From the NCBI RefSeq assembly GCF_011808225.1, contig NZ_SOYS01000002.1, forward strand, positions 620,001-684,000: 64,000 nucleotides of DNA, written 5' to 3'. Each line of letters begins with the position of its first letter. The stretch's first letter is position 1. The notes beneath the pieces were generated by a model that saw nothing but the letters and a program-made list of their open reading frames with translations, was not told where the DNA came from and did not search any database. Both the position numbers and the translations under genes were made by a program. Source of the stretch: Cedecea colo (GTDB lineage Bacteria > Pseudomonadota > Gammaproteobacteria > Enterobacterales > Enterobacteriaceae). This document shows positions 47,006 through 56,473 of this stretch, one piece after another.

Positions 47006-50000
47006 CTACTTTTCTTTTTTCAGTAATAGATAAAGCGCCGGGATCACCAACATAGAAAGCAGTGGAGCGGTAACCATGCCACCAATCATCGGCGCCGCAA
47101 TACGTCGCATCACCTCCGACCCGGCGCCATCGCCCCACATAATCGGCAGCAAGCCTGCCATAATAGTCGCCACCGTCATGATTTTTGGTCGCACACGCAG
47201 CACCGCGCCTTCATGGATCGCCCGCATCAGCATCAGGTTACCACCTTCAGGATCGGCAATTTTATGTTTAGCGAAGGCATGATTTAAATAAAGCACCATA
47301 ATAACGCCAAATTCCGCCGCCACTCCGGCTAAAGCGATAAAACCAACGGCACCGGCGACAGATAAATTATACCCTAATAAATAGAGCAGCCAGACGCCGC
47401 CTATTAATGAAAAGGGTAGCGTTCCCATAATTAATAACGCATCGCCGATGCGGGAAAATGTCACGTAAAGCAGGACAAAAATGATTGCCAGCGTAAAAGG
47501 CAAAACGATTTTTAATTTCTCAATTGCTCGCTCAAGATATTCAAATTGTCCCGACCAGGATAACGTCACGCCCTGCGGTAATTTCACCTGCTCAGATACA
47601 ACCTTCTGCATCTCCTCTACGGCCGATTTCAGGTCACGTCCGCGCAGGTCAACATAAATCCAGTTAGACAGCCGGGCGTTCTCGCTTTTCAGCATTGGTG
47701 GGCCGGCGGTAATGGCGATATCTGCCAGCTCAGAGAGCGCGATCTGGCTACCGTTCGCCGTCACAACCGGCATATCACGCAGCTGCTGCACGTTGTCACG
47801 TATTCCACGCGGGTAGCGTACGTTGATGGGATAACGCTCTCGCCCTTCTATCGTCTCGCCGATATTTTGCCCGCCCACTACCGTCGCCACCAGCGATTGC
47901 AGTTCTTTAACGGAGACGCCAAACCTTGCCGCCTTACGCCGGTCGATAGTAATGTCCACGTAGCGCCCACCGGCCAGCCGCTCTGCAAGGGCCGAGGTTA
48001 CGCCCGGGACCTGCTTCACCACGCGTTCGATTTGCCCGGCTACCTGTGCAATCGCCGCAATATTATTGCCGTTCACTTTAATCCCTACGGGGCTTTTAAT
48101 GCCCGTCGCCAGCATATCCAGGCGGTTGCGAATCGGCGGCACCCATACGTTGGCGATACCCGGCACGTTCACCACGCTATCCAGCTCGCTCACCAGTTTG
48201 TCCATAGTCATGCCGGCTCGCCACTGTTCGCGTGGTTTGAAGCGAATAGTCGTTTCAATCATCGTTAAGGGTGCCGGGTCCGTCGCGGTTTCTGCCCGCC
48301 CCGCTTTACCAAAGACGGTTTCCACTTCCGGTACGGTTTTAATCAGCCGGTCGGTTTGTTGCAGGAGCCGTCCCGCCTCGCGAGCTGAAATACCCGGCAG
48401 CGTAGAGGGCATATAAAGGAGATCTCCTTCATCCAGCGGCGGCATAAACTCACTGCCCAGACGGCTTAGCGGCCAGAGTGTCGCAGCCAGCAAAATACCC
48501 GCTATCAGCAGCGTGGTTTTAGGACGCGCCAGAACCGTGTCGAGCAGCGGCTCATAAACCGCAATTAACCAGCGGTTGAGAGGATTAGCTTTCTCATCGG
48601 GGATTTTCCCGCGAATGAAATAGCCCATCAGCACCGGCACCAGCGTAATCCCAAGCCCGGCGGCAACCGCCATGGCGTAGGTTTTAGTAAACGCCAGCGG
48701 TGAGAACATGCGGCCTTCCTGCGCCTCCAGCGAAAACACCGGAATAAACGACAGCGTGATAATCAGCAAACTACAAAACAGCGCCGGGCCCACTTCCACC
48801 GCCGCCTGCTCCGAAATCCGCCAGTAGTCTGCACTTCCCGGTTGCTTATCGGGATTTTCATGCCGCCACTGCTCCAGCACCTTGTGCATATTTTCAATCA
48901 TCACGATGGCCGCATCCACCATCGCGCCGATAGCAATCGCGATGCCGCCGAGCGACATAATATTGGCGTTCACCCCCTGGTAATGCATGACGATAAACGC
49001 ACCCAGAATGCCAAGCGGCAAGGTGATTATCGCCACCAGCGCCGAACGGAAGTGGAATAAAAATAAAATGCAAATCGCAGCGACAACGATGAACTCTTCG
49101 AGCAGCTTGTGGGAAAGCGTTTCAATCGCGTTTTCAATCAGCTGGGAGCGATCGTATACCGGCACAATTTCGACGCCGGCAGGCAGGCTTTTCTTTAGCT
49201 GTTGGATTTTCGCTTTGACCGCGTTAATCGTCTCAAGCGCATTTTTGCCGTAGCGCATAACGATAATGCCGCCCGCAACTTCTCCCTCGCCGTTAAGCTC
49301 TGCGACCCCACGGCGCATTTCCGGCCCCAGGCGCAGCGTCGCCACGTCCGAAAGCAGCACCGGCACACCTTCGCGCGTGGTAATGACAATCTGTTTAAAA
49401 TCATCCAGATGCTTCAGATAGCCCGCCGTGCGCACCATATATTCGGCTTCGCCCATCTCAATGACCGACCCGCCGCCTTCCTGATTTGCGCTTTGCACGG
49501 CGTCAGTAACCCGATCGTGAGTGATATTCAGGGCGCGCATCCGCTGTGGATCGAGCACAATCTGATACTGCCGGACCATGCCCCCAACGCTCGCCACCTC
49601 TGAAACGTTCGGAACAGTTTTTAGCTCGTACTTCAGCGTCCAGTCCTGCAACGCACGCAGATCCGCCAGGCTATGTTTGCCGGTCCTGTCCATCAGCGCG
49701 TATTCATAGACCCAGCCCACTCCCGTCGCATCTGGCCCCAGAGACGCTTTTGCTTCAGCAGGAAGCTGCGACTGCGCCTGGCTTAAATACTCCAGCACGC
49801 GGGAGCGCGCCCAGTACGGATCGGTTCCGTCATCAAACAGGATGTAAACGTATGAATCACCGAACATCGAAAATCCGCGCACCGTTTTTGCTCCGGGCAC
49901 GGAAAGCATGGTGGTCGTCAGGGGATAAGTCACCTGATCCTCCACCACCTGCGGCGCTTTTCCCGGATAGCTGACCCGAACAATGACCTGAACATCAGAA

Positions 50001-50125
50001 AGATCGGGCAGCGCATCAAGCGGCGCACGCTGCAAAGACCAGAGTCCCCACGCCGCCAGGCCTGCTGCCGCCAGCAGCACCAGCAGGCGATTTTTAAGCG
50101 ACCAGCGAATAACTGCGGCAATCAT
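47006..50125 (-). CDS. cusA: Cu(I)/Ag(I) efflux RND pump CusA
   Basis: Inner-membrane heavy-metal RND pump (HME family) that moves Cu(I) and Ag(I) outward using protons. The 1039 residues show the RND pattern (membrane segment 1 near 15-30, six more at about 340-540, a second half repeating this). The three Met residues of the E. coli CusA metal relay are conserved in [12 protein letters not shown] (about 570), [10 protein letters not shown] (about 620) and [13 protein letters not shown] (about 670), which supports Cu/Ag over Zn/Co. It overlaps the adaptor gene by four bases and is last in the operon. No cusRS genes are in the window. Confidence 0.93.
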   Translation of the reverse strand: MIAAVIRWSLKNRLLVLLAAAGLAAWGLWSLQRAPLDALPDLSDVQVIVRVSYPGKAPQVVEDQVTYPLTTTMLSVPGAKTVRGFSMFGDSYVYILFDDGTDPYWARSRVLEYLSQAQSQLPAEAKASLGPDATGVGWVYEYALMDRTGKHSLADLRALQDWTLKYELKTVPNVSEVASVGGMVRQYQIVLDPQRMRALNITHDRVTDAVQSANQEGGGSVIEMGEAEYMVRTAGYLKHLDDFKQIVITTREGVPVLLSDVATLRLGPEMRRGVAELNGEGEVAGGIIVMRYGKNALETINAVKAKIQQLKKSLPAGVEIVPVYDRSQLIENAIETLSHKLLEEFIVVAAICILFLFHFRSALVAIITLPLGILGAFIVMHYQGVNANIMSLGGIAIAIGAMVDAAIVMIENMHKVLEQWRHENPDKQPGSADYWRISEQAAVEVGPALFCSLLIITLSFIPVFSLEAQEGRMFSPLAFTKTYAMAVAAGLGITLVPVLMGYFIRGKIPDEKANPLNRWLIAVYEPLLDTVLARPKTTLLIAGILLAATLWPLSRLGSEFMPPLDEGDLLYMPSTLPGISAREAGRLLQQTDRLIKTVPEVETVFGKAGRAETATDPAPLTMIETTIRFKPREQWRAGMTMDKLVSELDSVVNVPGIANVWVPPIRNRLDMLATGIKSPVGIKVNGNNIAAIAQVAGQIERVVKQVPGVTSALAERLAGGRYVDITIDRRKAARFGVSVKELQSLVATVVGGQNIGETIEGRERYPINVRYPRGIRDNVQQLRDMPVVTANGSQIALSELADIAITAGPPMLKSENARLSNWIYVDLRGRDLKSAVEEMQKVVSEQVKLPQGVTLSWSGQFEYLERAIEKLKIVLPFTLAIIFVLLYVTFSRIGDALLIMGTLPFSLIGGVWLLYLLGYNLSVAGAVGFIALAGVAAEFGVIMVLYLNHAFAKHKIADPEGGNLMLMRAIHEGAVLRVRPKIMTVATIMAGLLPIMWGDGAGSEVMRRIAAPMIGGMVTAPLLSMLVIPALYLLLKKEK

Positions 50126-51576
50126 TTCATTGCCCCCGCCATCGGCATCAGATGGGTGATAACCGCGCCCGCTTTTTCATCCATCGTGAAGCTGAACATC
50201 ACCTCCTCACCCACCTTCACACGCTGTGCGTCAGCCGGAGATTGCAGGGAAAAGTCCATGGTCATCGCCCCCCATTTCAGCGCCGGAATCGGCTGATGAG
50301 AGAGCGTCACCGCTTCATCCTCAATGGCCTTCACCACGCCCTGGCCCTGATATTCCACTTTCTGCGCGGCGGCAGATTCCTCCTGCGGCAGCGCGCTGCG
50401 CAAACTGGCCTCGGAGTCAATCAGGAACTGGCCAGAAGTCACCACCTTATCGCCCGCTTTCAAACCCTGCTTAATTTCGACCCAGCCATTTTCTGTAGCA
50501 CCCGCCACCACGTTTACCGGACTAAAATAGCCTTCTCCCGCAGCTACCAGCACGCGGCTTTCGCTTCCTGTCTCGATTAATGCCTCCTCAGGAATAGCCA
50601 GCACCGCCGTTCGCGGTTGCCCGTTAGCCAACTTAACATTGAGATACATACCCGGTTTTAGCTTCGCATCTGGATTGTCCAGCACGATGCGCGCCTTAAG
50701 CGTGCGCGTTGTGGTTTCCATATTCGGGAGTAATTCGCTAATGCGTCCGTGGAAAGCCTCGCCCGGCCAGCTATCGGACTGGGCAATAATCTCGCTACCG
50801 ACCTGAAGCGCCCGGGCCTGCGTCTGTGGATAGTCGATAACAATCCATACCGACTCAAGGCTTGCTATCTCAAACAGCGGCGCGGTTGCTGCAACCTGAG
50901 CGCCTTCGCGCGCGTCGAGTTTATTGATGTAACCCGCCTGTTTAGCCCGCACGGTAATTCGCGTTTGCGGTTTACCGCTGCGTTCAACCTGACGGATAAC
51001 CTCCGCCGGCATAAATTGCAGTTGCAGACGTTCCCGCGCCGCGGCGCTCAATGCGCTGTCACCCAGCTTGCGTACCGCCAGATATTCCTGCTGGGCGGCT
51101 GTCCACTCGGGGATCCAAAGCTGGGCCAGCGCCTCGCCGCTTTTTACAAACTGCTGCGGAGCTTTCACAAACAGCTTTTCGACCACGCCATTCGCGCTGG
51201 CGGAAATAACCTGTAGGCTGCGTTCATCCGTGGTCACCGTCGCGAAAGCAGCAAGCTGATAGTTCAACGTTTTTCGCTCAACGCCTGCGGTTTTAATCCC
51301 CAGATTCTGCTGCTGGCGAGCGCTGACGCTCACCCCGCCTTCATCCGCCGTTTCATCGGCATAGCGCGGCACCAGATCCATATCCATAAAGGGTGATTTA
51401 CCCGGCTTATCAAAGCGCTGCCCGGGAGTCATTGGGTCGTACCAGTACAGCACCTTGCGCTCCGGCTGCACGCTTGCCGCTGGCGCCTGATGGTTTTGTT
51501 TTCCAGCGTAGTAACCGGCGCCTGCCGCAACGACAATCGCCGCCGCCAGCAGGGAGAGCTGAAGAGAAGTTTTCAT
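50122..51576 (-). CDS. cusB: CusB-type membrane-fusion adaptor with C-terminal CusF domain
   Basis: Periplasmic adaptor linking the RND pump to the outer-membrane channel. The 484 residues comprise a signal/anchor (about 5-25), a heavy-metal-binding segment ([12 protein letters not shown]...[10 protein letters not shown], about 44-72), a biotinyl-lipoyl/hairpin adaptor core (about 80-395), and an added C-terminal CusF-like domain (about 400-478) with the Cu(I) ligands His427, Trp435, Met438 and Met440 in the same spacing as in CusF. E. coli CusB (407 residues) lacks this domain. So the operon encodes both a fused and a free chaperone. It overlaps its neighbours by four bases on each side. Confidence 0.93.
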   Translation of the reverse strand: MKTSLQLSLLAAAIVVAAGAGYYAGKQNHQAPAASVQPERKVLYWYDPMTPGQRFDKPGKSPFMDMDLVPRYADETADEGGVSVSARQQQNLGIKTAGVERKTLNYQLAAFATVTTDERSLQVISASANGVVEKLFVKAPQQFVKSGEALAQLWIPEWTAAQQEYLAVRKLGDSALSAAARERLQLQFMPAEVIRQVERSGKPQTRITVRAKQAGYINKLDAREGAQVAATAPLFEIASLESVWIVIDYPQTQARALQVGSEIIAQSDSWPGEAFHGRISELLPNMETTTRTLKARIVLDNPDAKLKPGMYLNVKLANGQPRTAVLAIPEEALIETGSESRVLVAAGEGYFSPVNVVAGATENGWVEIKQGLKAGDKVVTSGQFLIDSEASLRSALPQEESAAAQKVEYQGQGVVKAIEDEAVTLSHQPIPALKWGAMTMDFSLQSPADAQRVKVGEEVMFSFTMDEKAGAVITHLMPMAGAMK

Positions 51577-52832
51577 AACGTATTTTCCTGCGGCGTCAGA
51601 TAGCGGATGGCAGCCCAGGCCTGGGCTACGGCTTTCTCGGCGTTGCTGGCGGTCAGTTCGGCGTCCAGCAGCGCACGGCGTGCATCAAGAAGTTCGGCAA
51701 GCGAGGATTGCCCCGAGCGATATTGCGCTTCGAGCAGCGAAAGACGCTGGCGCTGTAACGGCAGGATTTCCTTCTGCTGGCGCTGCCAGAGCGTCCGGGC
51801 ATATTGATATTCCGCCACCAGGCTGCGCACCAGCGCCACGTGTTCACGTTTAGCCAGCGCCAGTTGGTCGTTAGCCTCTCTCGAGCGGGAGACGTCCGCC
51901 GAATAATCCTTGTCCTGGCGTTGCGATCTGAACATCGGCAGATCGACGGTGAACATCACGCCCGCCATATCGTCATAATCATCCGCGCGATGCGCGTAAT
52001 AAACTTCCACGCCCACGTCCGGTTTTGCCGCCACGGCAGACTGAGCGGAGCGCGCTTTCGCTACGTCTGCTTCACGCGCCGCCTGCACCACTTCGGGATG
52101 TTCCATCACGCCCTGCTCCAGTAACGCCGGATCGGCAGGTAAACGCTGATAACGAGGCATAGCCCCGCTTGCCGCATCCACCTGCTCACCGGTCAGTTGC
52201 AGCAGGCGAGTCTGCGCGAGCGTAACGTCACGCTCGGCAAGCGTGACTTTGTCTTGCATGCCCAGTAGCGTCATGTGGATATCCACCACGCCTGAAGCAG
52301 GCGAACTGCCGCTGGCGACCGTGGCTTTCTGCACAACGGCCTGACGTTTGGTTTCGGCTACCAGTTTGCGGGCGGACGCCAGCGCCTTTGTGGACAATGC
52401 TAAATCAAGCCACGCCTGTGCCGTCGCACGCTGAAGCGTGGCGCGAATCACTTCGGCCCTGGCCTTGCTGCTGGCGGACTGGGCGAGGATGACTTCGGCT
52501 TTACGGTCGCGTTTCTCGCGGCTTATATAATCCTGCATGATGCCGATGCGCTGCATGGTCATCCCTTCGCGGGTAAAGCGATGACCGTTACTGCCCTGCA
52601 CCGGGACATTTTCAATGCCAAATTTCAGCTTCGGATCGGGCAATTCGCGTGCGGAATCCGCCATCGCATTAAGCGCATTGCTTTGGTTACGGTTCGCTGA
52701 TAGTTCAGCGGAATACCGTTCAGCGGCGGTCAGGGTCTGTTGCAGGCTTAATTCTGCCGCGTTAGCGGCGGCAGAAACGGACGCGGCAAACAGCACCCCA
52801 CCGAGCCACAGGCTCAGGGAACGTTGTTTCAT
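51573..52832 (-). CDS. TolC-family outer-membrane channel of the copper efflux system
   Basis: Outer-membrane factor that completes the tripartite pump. The 419 residues have a cleavable signal peptide (cleavage near ANA, about 26) and two long helical repeats with coiled-coil character (about 60-215 and 265-415), the TolC/CzcC pattern. Unlike E. coli CusC it lacks a lipobox Cys, so it is nearer in form to CzcC-type channels. It overlaps the adaptor gene by four bases and follows the CusF-like gene after 11 bases. Confidence 0.88.
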   Translation of the reverse strand: MKQRSLSLWLGGVLFAASVSAAANAAELSLQQTLTAAERYSAELSANRNQSNALNAMADSARELPDPKLKFGIENVPVQGSNGHRFTREGMTMQRIGIMQDYISREKRDRKAEVILAQSASSKARAEVIRATLQRATAQAWLDLALSTKALASARKLVAETKRQAVVQKATVASGSSPASGVVDIHMTLLGMQDKVTLAERDVTLAQTRLLQLTGEQVDAASGAMPRYQRLPADPALLEQGVMEHPEVVQAAREADVAKARSAQSAVAAKPDVGVEVYYAHRADDYDDMAGVMFTVDLPMFRSQRQDKDYSADVSRSREANDQLALAKREHVALVRSLVAEYQYARTLWQRQQKEILPLQRQRLSLLEAQYRSGQSSLAELLDARRALLDAELTASNAEKAVAQAWAAIRYLTPQENTL

Positions 52833-52843
52833 GATGGCCTCGA

Positions 52844-53170
52844 TTACTTAGTCGGCGTAACCGAGGTGAGCCGATAGCCGTCACCCTGCTGGCTAAAGGT
52901 GAAATCAACCGTATCGCCTGCTTTTAGCTGCGGCAATATGCCTTTAGCCGGAAGGCTAAAAGTCATCGTCATCGCAGGCCAGTTCAGCGCAGGCACGGGT
53001 TTGTGGGCGATAGAAAGGGAATCGGCAGCCACTTTTTTCACCACGCCGTGGCTTTGATAAACCTCAGCGGCGGGCATTTCGTGGGGCATGGCCATATCGT
53101 GAGTAGCGGCATTCGCCACGGAAGCAGACAGCGCGATAGCTGCAAGGATACGAGCAAAAATTACAGGCAT
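52844..53170 (-). CDS. cusF: CusF-like periplasmic copper/silver chaperone
   Basis: Small metal chaperone that passes Cu(I)/Ag(I) to the adaptor. From ATG 53168-53170 (MPVIFARILAAIAL), chosen for its SD (GGAG six bases upstream) and signal peptide (cleavage after NAA, about 22), it has 108 residues. The Cu(I) set is present: His56, Trp64, Met67, Met69 (AHKPVPALNWPAMTM). The N-terminal THDMAMPHEM adds more His and Met. It shares clear similarity with the C-terminal domain of the adaptor at 50122-51576, suggesting duplication and fusion. Confidence 0.92.
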   Translation of the reverse strand: MPVIFARILAAIALSASVANAATHDMAMPHEMPAAEVYQSHGVVKKVAADSLSIAHKPVPALNWPAMTMTFSLPAKGILPQLKAGDTVDFTFSQQGDGYRLTSVTPTK

Positions 53171-53235
53171 AAAAATCTCCAGAACACAGGTCAAAGGGGT
53201 GGGCAAAACGCCCGGAAACCGTGACGGTGCTGGAG

Positions 53236-53649
53236 TTATTCTCTAAAGCGACAAAACCGAATGGTGGCCGGAGGGCCGGTTGCGGGGGGAGCAAGCTGCG
53301 AGACGGGCATCGCCGCAGGCGCGCAGTCAGGCACCATCAGCGCCAGCGTATCGGTCACCGGAAGCGCCACCACATCGCTGTGGCCGTTATCCTTGTGCAT
53401 GACGTCTGGTATGCAGTGCTTCTCGCAAAGCGGGCCGCTGATTTTCGCCATTGACGGGTGACCATCCGCCATCAGCATATGTTCGCTATGCTGAATGCTT
53501 ACCGCCTGGGCGCTGACATCTATCGGGCAATCGTGTGAAGCCACCGCCGCCTGGCTGTTGACAAAGAGCCAGCCAAACGCCAACAGCAGCATCAAAAGAT
53601 GCTTTCTGAAAAAGCGTAAACGGCTTGTCGACCAGTAAGCGGATTGCAA
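53236..53649 (-). CDS. Exported His/Met/Cys-rich protein, first gene of the copper efflux operon
   Basis: Family not recognised. The 137-residue frame starts at TTG 53647-53649; another start is possible because no ideal SD is seen. It has a basic N terminus (RLRFFRKH), a hydrophobic stretch (LLMLLLAFGWLFV, about 18-31) likely to be a signal peptide, then a region rich in His, Met, Cys and Asp (SHDCPID, HSEHMLMADGH, CEKHCIPDVMHKDNGH) and a Pro/Ala-rich tail ending in CRFRE. These residues suit periplasmic metal binding or sensing. It is 65 bases upstream of the CusF-like gene and in line with the pump genes. Confidence 0.65.
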   Translation of the reverse strand: MQSAYWSTSRLRFFRKHLLMLLLAFGWLFVNSQAAVASHDCPIDVSAQAVSIQHSEHMLMADGHPSMAKISGPLCEKHCIPDVMHKDNGHSDVVALPVTDTLALMVPDCAPAAMPVSQLAPPATGPPATIRFCRFRE

Positions 53650-53901
53650 AATATAAATCCCGAAAATAGATGTGGCGGAAGTATAAGCACGACTCCTTTA
53701 TATTTTAAAGTTTTTTTAGCCTGCTTTACGTTCAGGATTTTAATTAACAAACCGTTAATATAAATTTAATTTTATTATTACCGAATAGTTAATTAATTCA
53801 TGGGCCGCAGGAAAAATCCGTAACCACAAGCAATAAGTAAATGTCACAATTGCCGGGCTGCTTGCAAAAGCGTCACGTAATATGAGCAGAGTGGTTGAAA
53901 G

Positions 53902-53915
53902 TTGACGCTCATCAG
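53902..53915 (+). promoter_or_regulatory. Candidate FNR site upstream of dcuC
   Basis: TTGAC-GCTC-ATCAG matches the FNR consensus TTGAT-N4-ATCAA at eight of ten positions and lies about 130 bases before dcuC, whose E. coli homologue is FNR-activated. The rest of the 397-base gap (53650-54046) between the divergent copper operon and dcuC is very A+T-rich near 53680-53790; no metal-regulator box was recognised. Confidence 0.5.
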
Positions 53916-54046
53916 AAAATCGCGTTAATCGCTCAGGCACATTTTTACCGCTTTGCAGAATACTGCAAAGGTCACTATGGTTTATTTTTCAGGCATTCGG
54001 TTGCGTTCAGGCCCGGCAAACCGCGGCGGGCGCAACGGGGGATATT

Positions 54047-55423
54047 ATGCTTACTTTGCTGGAATTACTTATTGGGGTTGTGGTAATCGTTGGCGTAGCT
54101 CGCTACATCATCAGGGGTTACTCCGCCACCGGCGTTCTCTTCGTCGGCGGCTTATTATTACTGATCGTCAGCGCCTTAATGGGCCATCAGGTATTACCTG
54201 ACAGCGCTGAAAGTACCGGCTACAACGCGACCGATATTGTCGAATACGTAAAAATCCTGCTGATGAGTCGCGGGGGCGATCTCGGCATGATGATTATGAT
54301 GCTATGTGGATTTGCTGCTTATATGACCCATATTGGCGCAAACGACATGGTGGTAAAGCTCGCGTCAAAGCCGCTGAAATTTATTAATTCACCGTATATT
54401 CTGATGATTGCCGCCTATTTCGTGGCGTGCCTGATGTCGCTGGCGGTTTCTTCCGCAACCGGCCTCGGCGTGCTGTTAATGGCAACGCTGTTCCCGGTCA
54501 TGGTCAACGTGGGCATCAGTCGCGGCGCGGCGGCGGCAATTTGCGCCTCTCCGGCTGCGATTATTCTTTCCCCAACGTCCGGCGATGTGGTGCTGGCTGC
54601 CAAAGCCGCTGAAATGTCGCTGGTGGATTTTGCCTTTAAAACTACCGTGCCTATTTCCGTCGCCGCCATTGTTGCCATGGCGATTGCCCACTTCTTCTGG
54701 CAACGCTATCTGGATAAAAAAGAGCACATCAGCCATGAAGTGCTCGACATCAGCGAAATTCAGACCACCTCGCCGTCGTTTTACGCCATTCTCCCCTTTA
54801 CGCCCATCATCGGCGTGCTGATTTTTGACGGCAAATGGGGCCCGCAACTGCATATTATTACCATTCTGGTTATCTGCATTCTGCTGGCGGCGCTCATCGA
54901 ATTTTTCCGTAGTTTCAGTACGCAAAGCGTTTTTTCCGGGCTTGACGTGTGCTATCGCGGCATGGCGGATGCCTTTGCTAACGTGGTGATACTGCTGGTT
55001 GCAGCGGGCGTCTTTGCGCAGGGGCTGAGCACCATTGGCTTTATTCAGAGCCTGATTTCAATTGCCACATCGTTTGGTTCCGCGAGTATTATTCTGATGC
55101 TGGTGCTGGTGATTCTGACCATGCTGGCTGCGATGACCACCGGCTCCGGTAACGCGCCGTTCTATGCCTTCGTTGAGATGATTCCAAAACTTGCCCACTC
55201 TTCGGGCATCAACCCGGCATATCTGGCCATCCCAATGTTGCAGGCCTCTAACCTGGGCCGCACTATCTCCCCGGTTTCCGGCGTGGTGGTCGCCGTCGCG
55301 GGGATGGCGAAAATCTCGCCGTTCGAAGTGGTTAAGCGCACCTCTGTGCCAATTGCCGTCGGTCTGCTGGTGGTGATTATCGCCACTGAGATTCTGGTGC
55401 CTTCGGCAGCGTTGCTTCCCTGA
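54047..55423 (+). CDS. dcuC: Anaerobic C4-dicarboxylate transporter DcuC
   Basis: Inner-membrane carrier, mainly exporting succinate during fermentation. The 458-residue protein has about 12 membrane segments and the family text SSATGLGVLLMATLFPVM (about 128-145) and TTGSGNAPFYAFVEMIPKL (about 364-382). GGGGGATATT precedes ATG 54047. As in E. coli it is a single gene near pagP/cspE and rna; the copper operon has been placed between pagP and dcuC. Confidence 0.95.
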   Translation: MLTLLELLIGVVVIVGVARYIIRGYSATGVLFVGGLLLLIVSALMGHQVLPDSAESTGYNATDIVEYVKILLMSRGGDLGMMIMMLCGFAAYMTHIGANDMVVKLASKPLKFINSPYILMIAAYFVACLMSLAVSSATGLGVLLMATLFPVMVNVGISRGAAAAICASPAAIILSPTSGDVVLAAKAAEMSLVDFAFKTTVPISVAAIVAMAIAHFFWQRYLDKKEHISHEVLDISEIQTTSPSFYAILPFTPIIGVLIFDGKWGPQLHIITILVICILLAALIEFFRSFSTQSVFSGLDVCYRGMADAFANVVILLVAAGVFAQGLSTIGFIQSLISIATSFGSASIILMLVLVILTMLAAMTTGSGNAPFYAFVEMIPKLAHSSGINPAYLAIPMLQASNLGRTISPVSGVVVAVAGMAKISPFEVVKRTSVPIAVGLLVVIIATEILVPSAALLP

Positions 55424-55440
55424 TCCTTACCACGGTGAAT

Positions 55441-55463
55441 AAGCGCCTCAGCGAGGCGCTTTA
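55441..55463 (+). terminator. Hairpin after dcuC
   Basis: AAGCGCCTC (55441-55449) pairs with GAGGCGCTT (55453-55461), 18 bases past dcuC; only a short T tract follows. A second, imperfect hairpin with six T residues (55600-55626) lies further on and may be a backup. Confidence 0.65.
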
Positions 55464-55675
55464 GGCTGCTGATAAAAGAAGGAAAAGCGTGGTTTTTCCT
55501 TCTTGTGCTTAACAGCTGAAAAGCAATCCTTTGATTTTCCTTATTTTTATTCGGCGGCATAGGTTCAACCTGTGCTGTTTGAGAGTTTGTCATCAGTCTG
55601 AAGCGCCTCTGTAAGACGCTTTTTTATGGTTTAATAAGCTCCTTTCTGGACATTATCACCTCACGGAACCTCATC

Positions 55676-56473
55676 ATGTGGCAAAACGCGCTTGTCCTGA
55701 CCACCACGCTTGCAACCAGCCTGCTTGCCCACGCCGAAACTCTGCATCCGAAACAGTACGGTGATTTCGCTACTTATGTACTGGCGCTCTCCTGGCAGAG
55801 CGGTTTTTGTCAGAACCTGCATGAGCGTAAGCGGAAAGAGCCTGGCGAATGCAAACTCCAGCAGGAACAGGCGGACAAGCGGACATTTCTCACCGTGCAT
55901 GGCCTGTGGCCCGGCCTGCCAAAATCGGTTTCCTCACGCGGCGTGGATAACAAACTCTGGATGCGCTACGGCTGCGCCACACGTCCTGTTCCGAATATGG
56001 CGGAAGCTCGCGGTTCGCAAAAATGTAGCGCTCCGGCTCCGGATTTATCAGCGGATATCGCAGCAAAGCTTTCTGGCGTGATGCCGGGCGCGGGCGGTCA
56101 TTCTTGCCTTGAGCGCTATGAGTTTGCTAAGCACGGCGCATGTTTCGGCTTTGACCCGAACGCCTACTTTGGCACCATGGTGCGCCTTAACACGCAATTC
56201 AAACAAAGCGCCTTCGGTGGGTTCCTGGCGCAAAATTATGGCAAAGTCGTCACGCGGAAAGCGTTCAATAAAGCGCTGAAGAAAAGCTGGGGAAGCGATG
56301 CGGTGAAGGCGGTAAAGCTGACCTGTAACGGCAATCCGGCGTATCTGACGGAAATGCAGGTAACGCTTGAGGCGGCAAAAATTAACGATCCGCTAAGCGA
56401 CGCCTCCTTCGCCAGGCAAAAAAATCCAGGCAACTGCGCTAAGCAGTTCCGCCTGGATGCAGTGGGTTACTGA
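55676..56473 (+). CDS. rna: Ribonuclease I (RNase T2 family)
   Basis: Periplasmic broad-specificity endoribonuclease that yields 2',3'-cyclic phosphates. The 265 residues have a signal peptide (cleavage after LAHA, about 21) and both T2 catalytic segments: FLTVHGLWPGLP (CAS I, about 78-88) and RYEFAKHGACFG (CAS II, about 147-158). Eight Cys residues support disulfides. Its stop codon directly abuts the stop codon of the convergent MFS gene with no base between. Confidence 0.95.
   Translation: MWQNALVLTTTLATSLLAHAETLHPKQYGDFATYVLALSWQSGFCQNLHERKRKEPGECKLQQEQADKRTFLTVHGLWPGLPKSVSSRGVDNKLWMRYGCATRPVPNMAEARGSQKCSAPAPDLSADIAAKLSGVMPGAGGHSCLERYEFAKHGACFGFDPNAYFGTMVRLNTQFKQSAFGGFLAQNYGKVVTRKAFNKALKKSWGSDAVKAVKLTCNGNPAYLTEMQVTLEAAKINDPLSDASFARQKNPGNCAKQFRLDAVGY

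Noticed and set aside
53650-53760. CusR-type operator in front of the copper operon
   Set aside because: No AAAATGACAA-type inverted repeat could be seen; the region is just A+T-rich.
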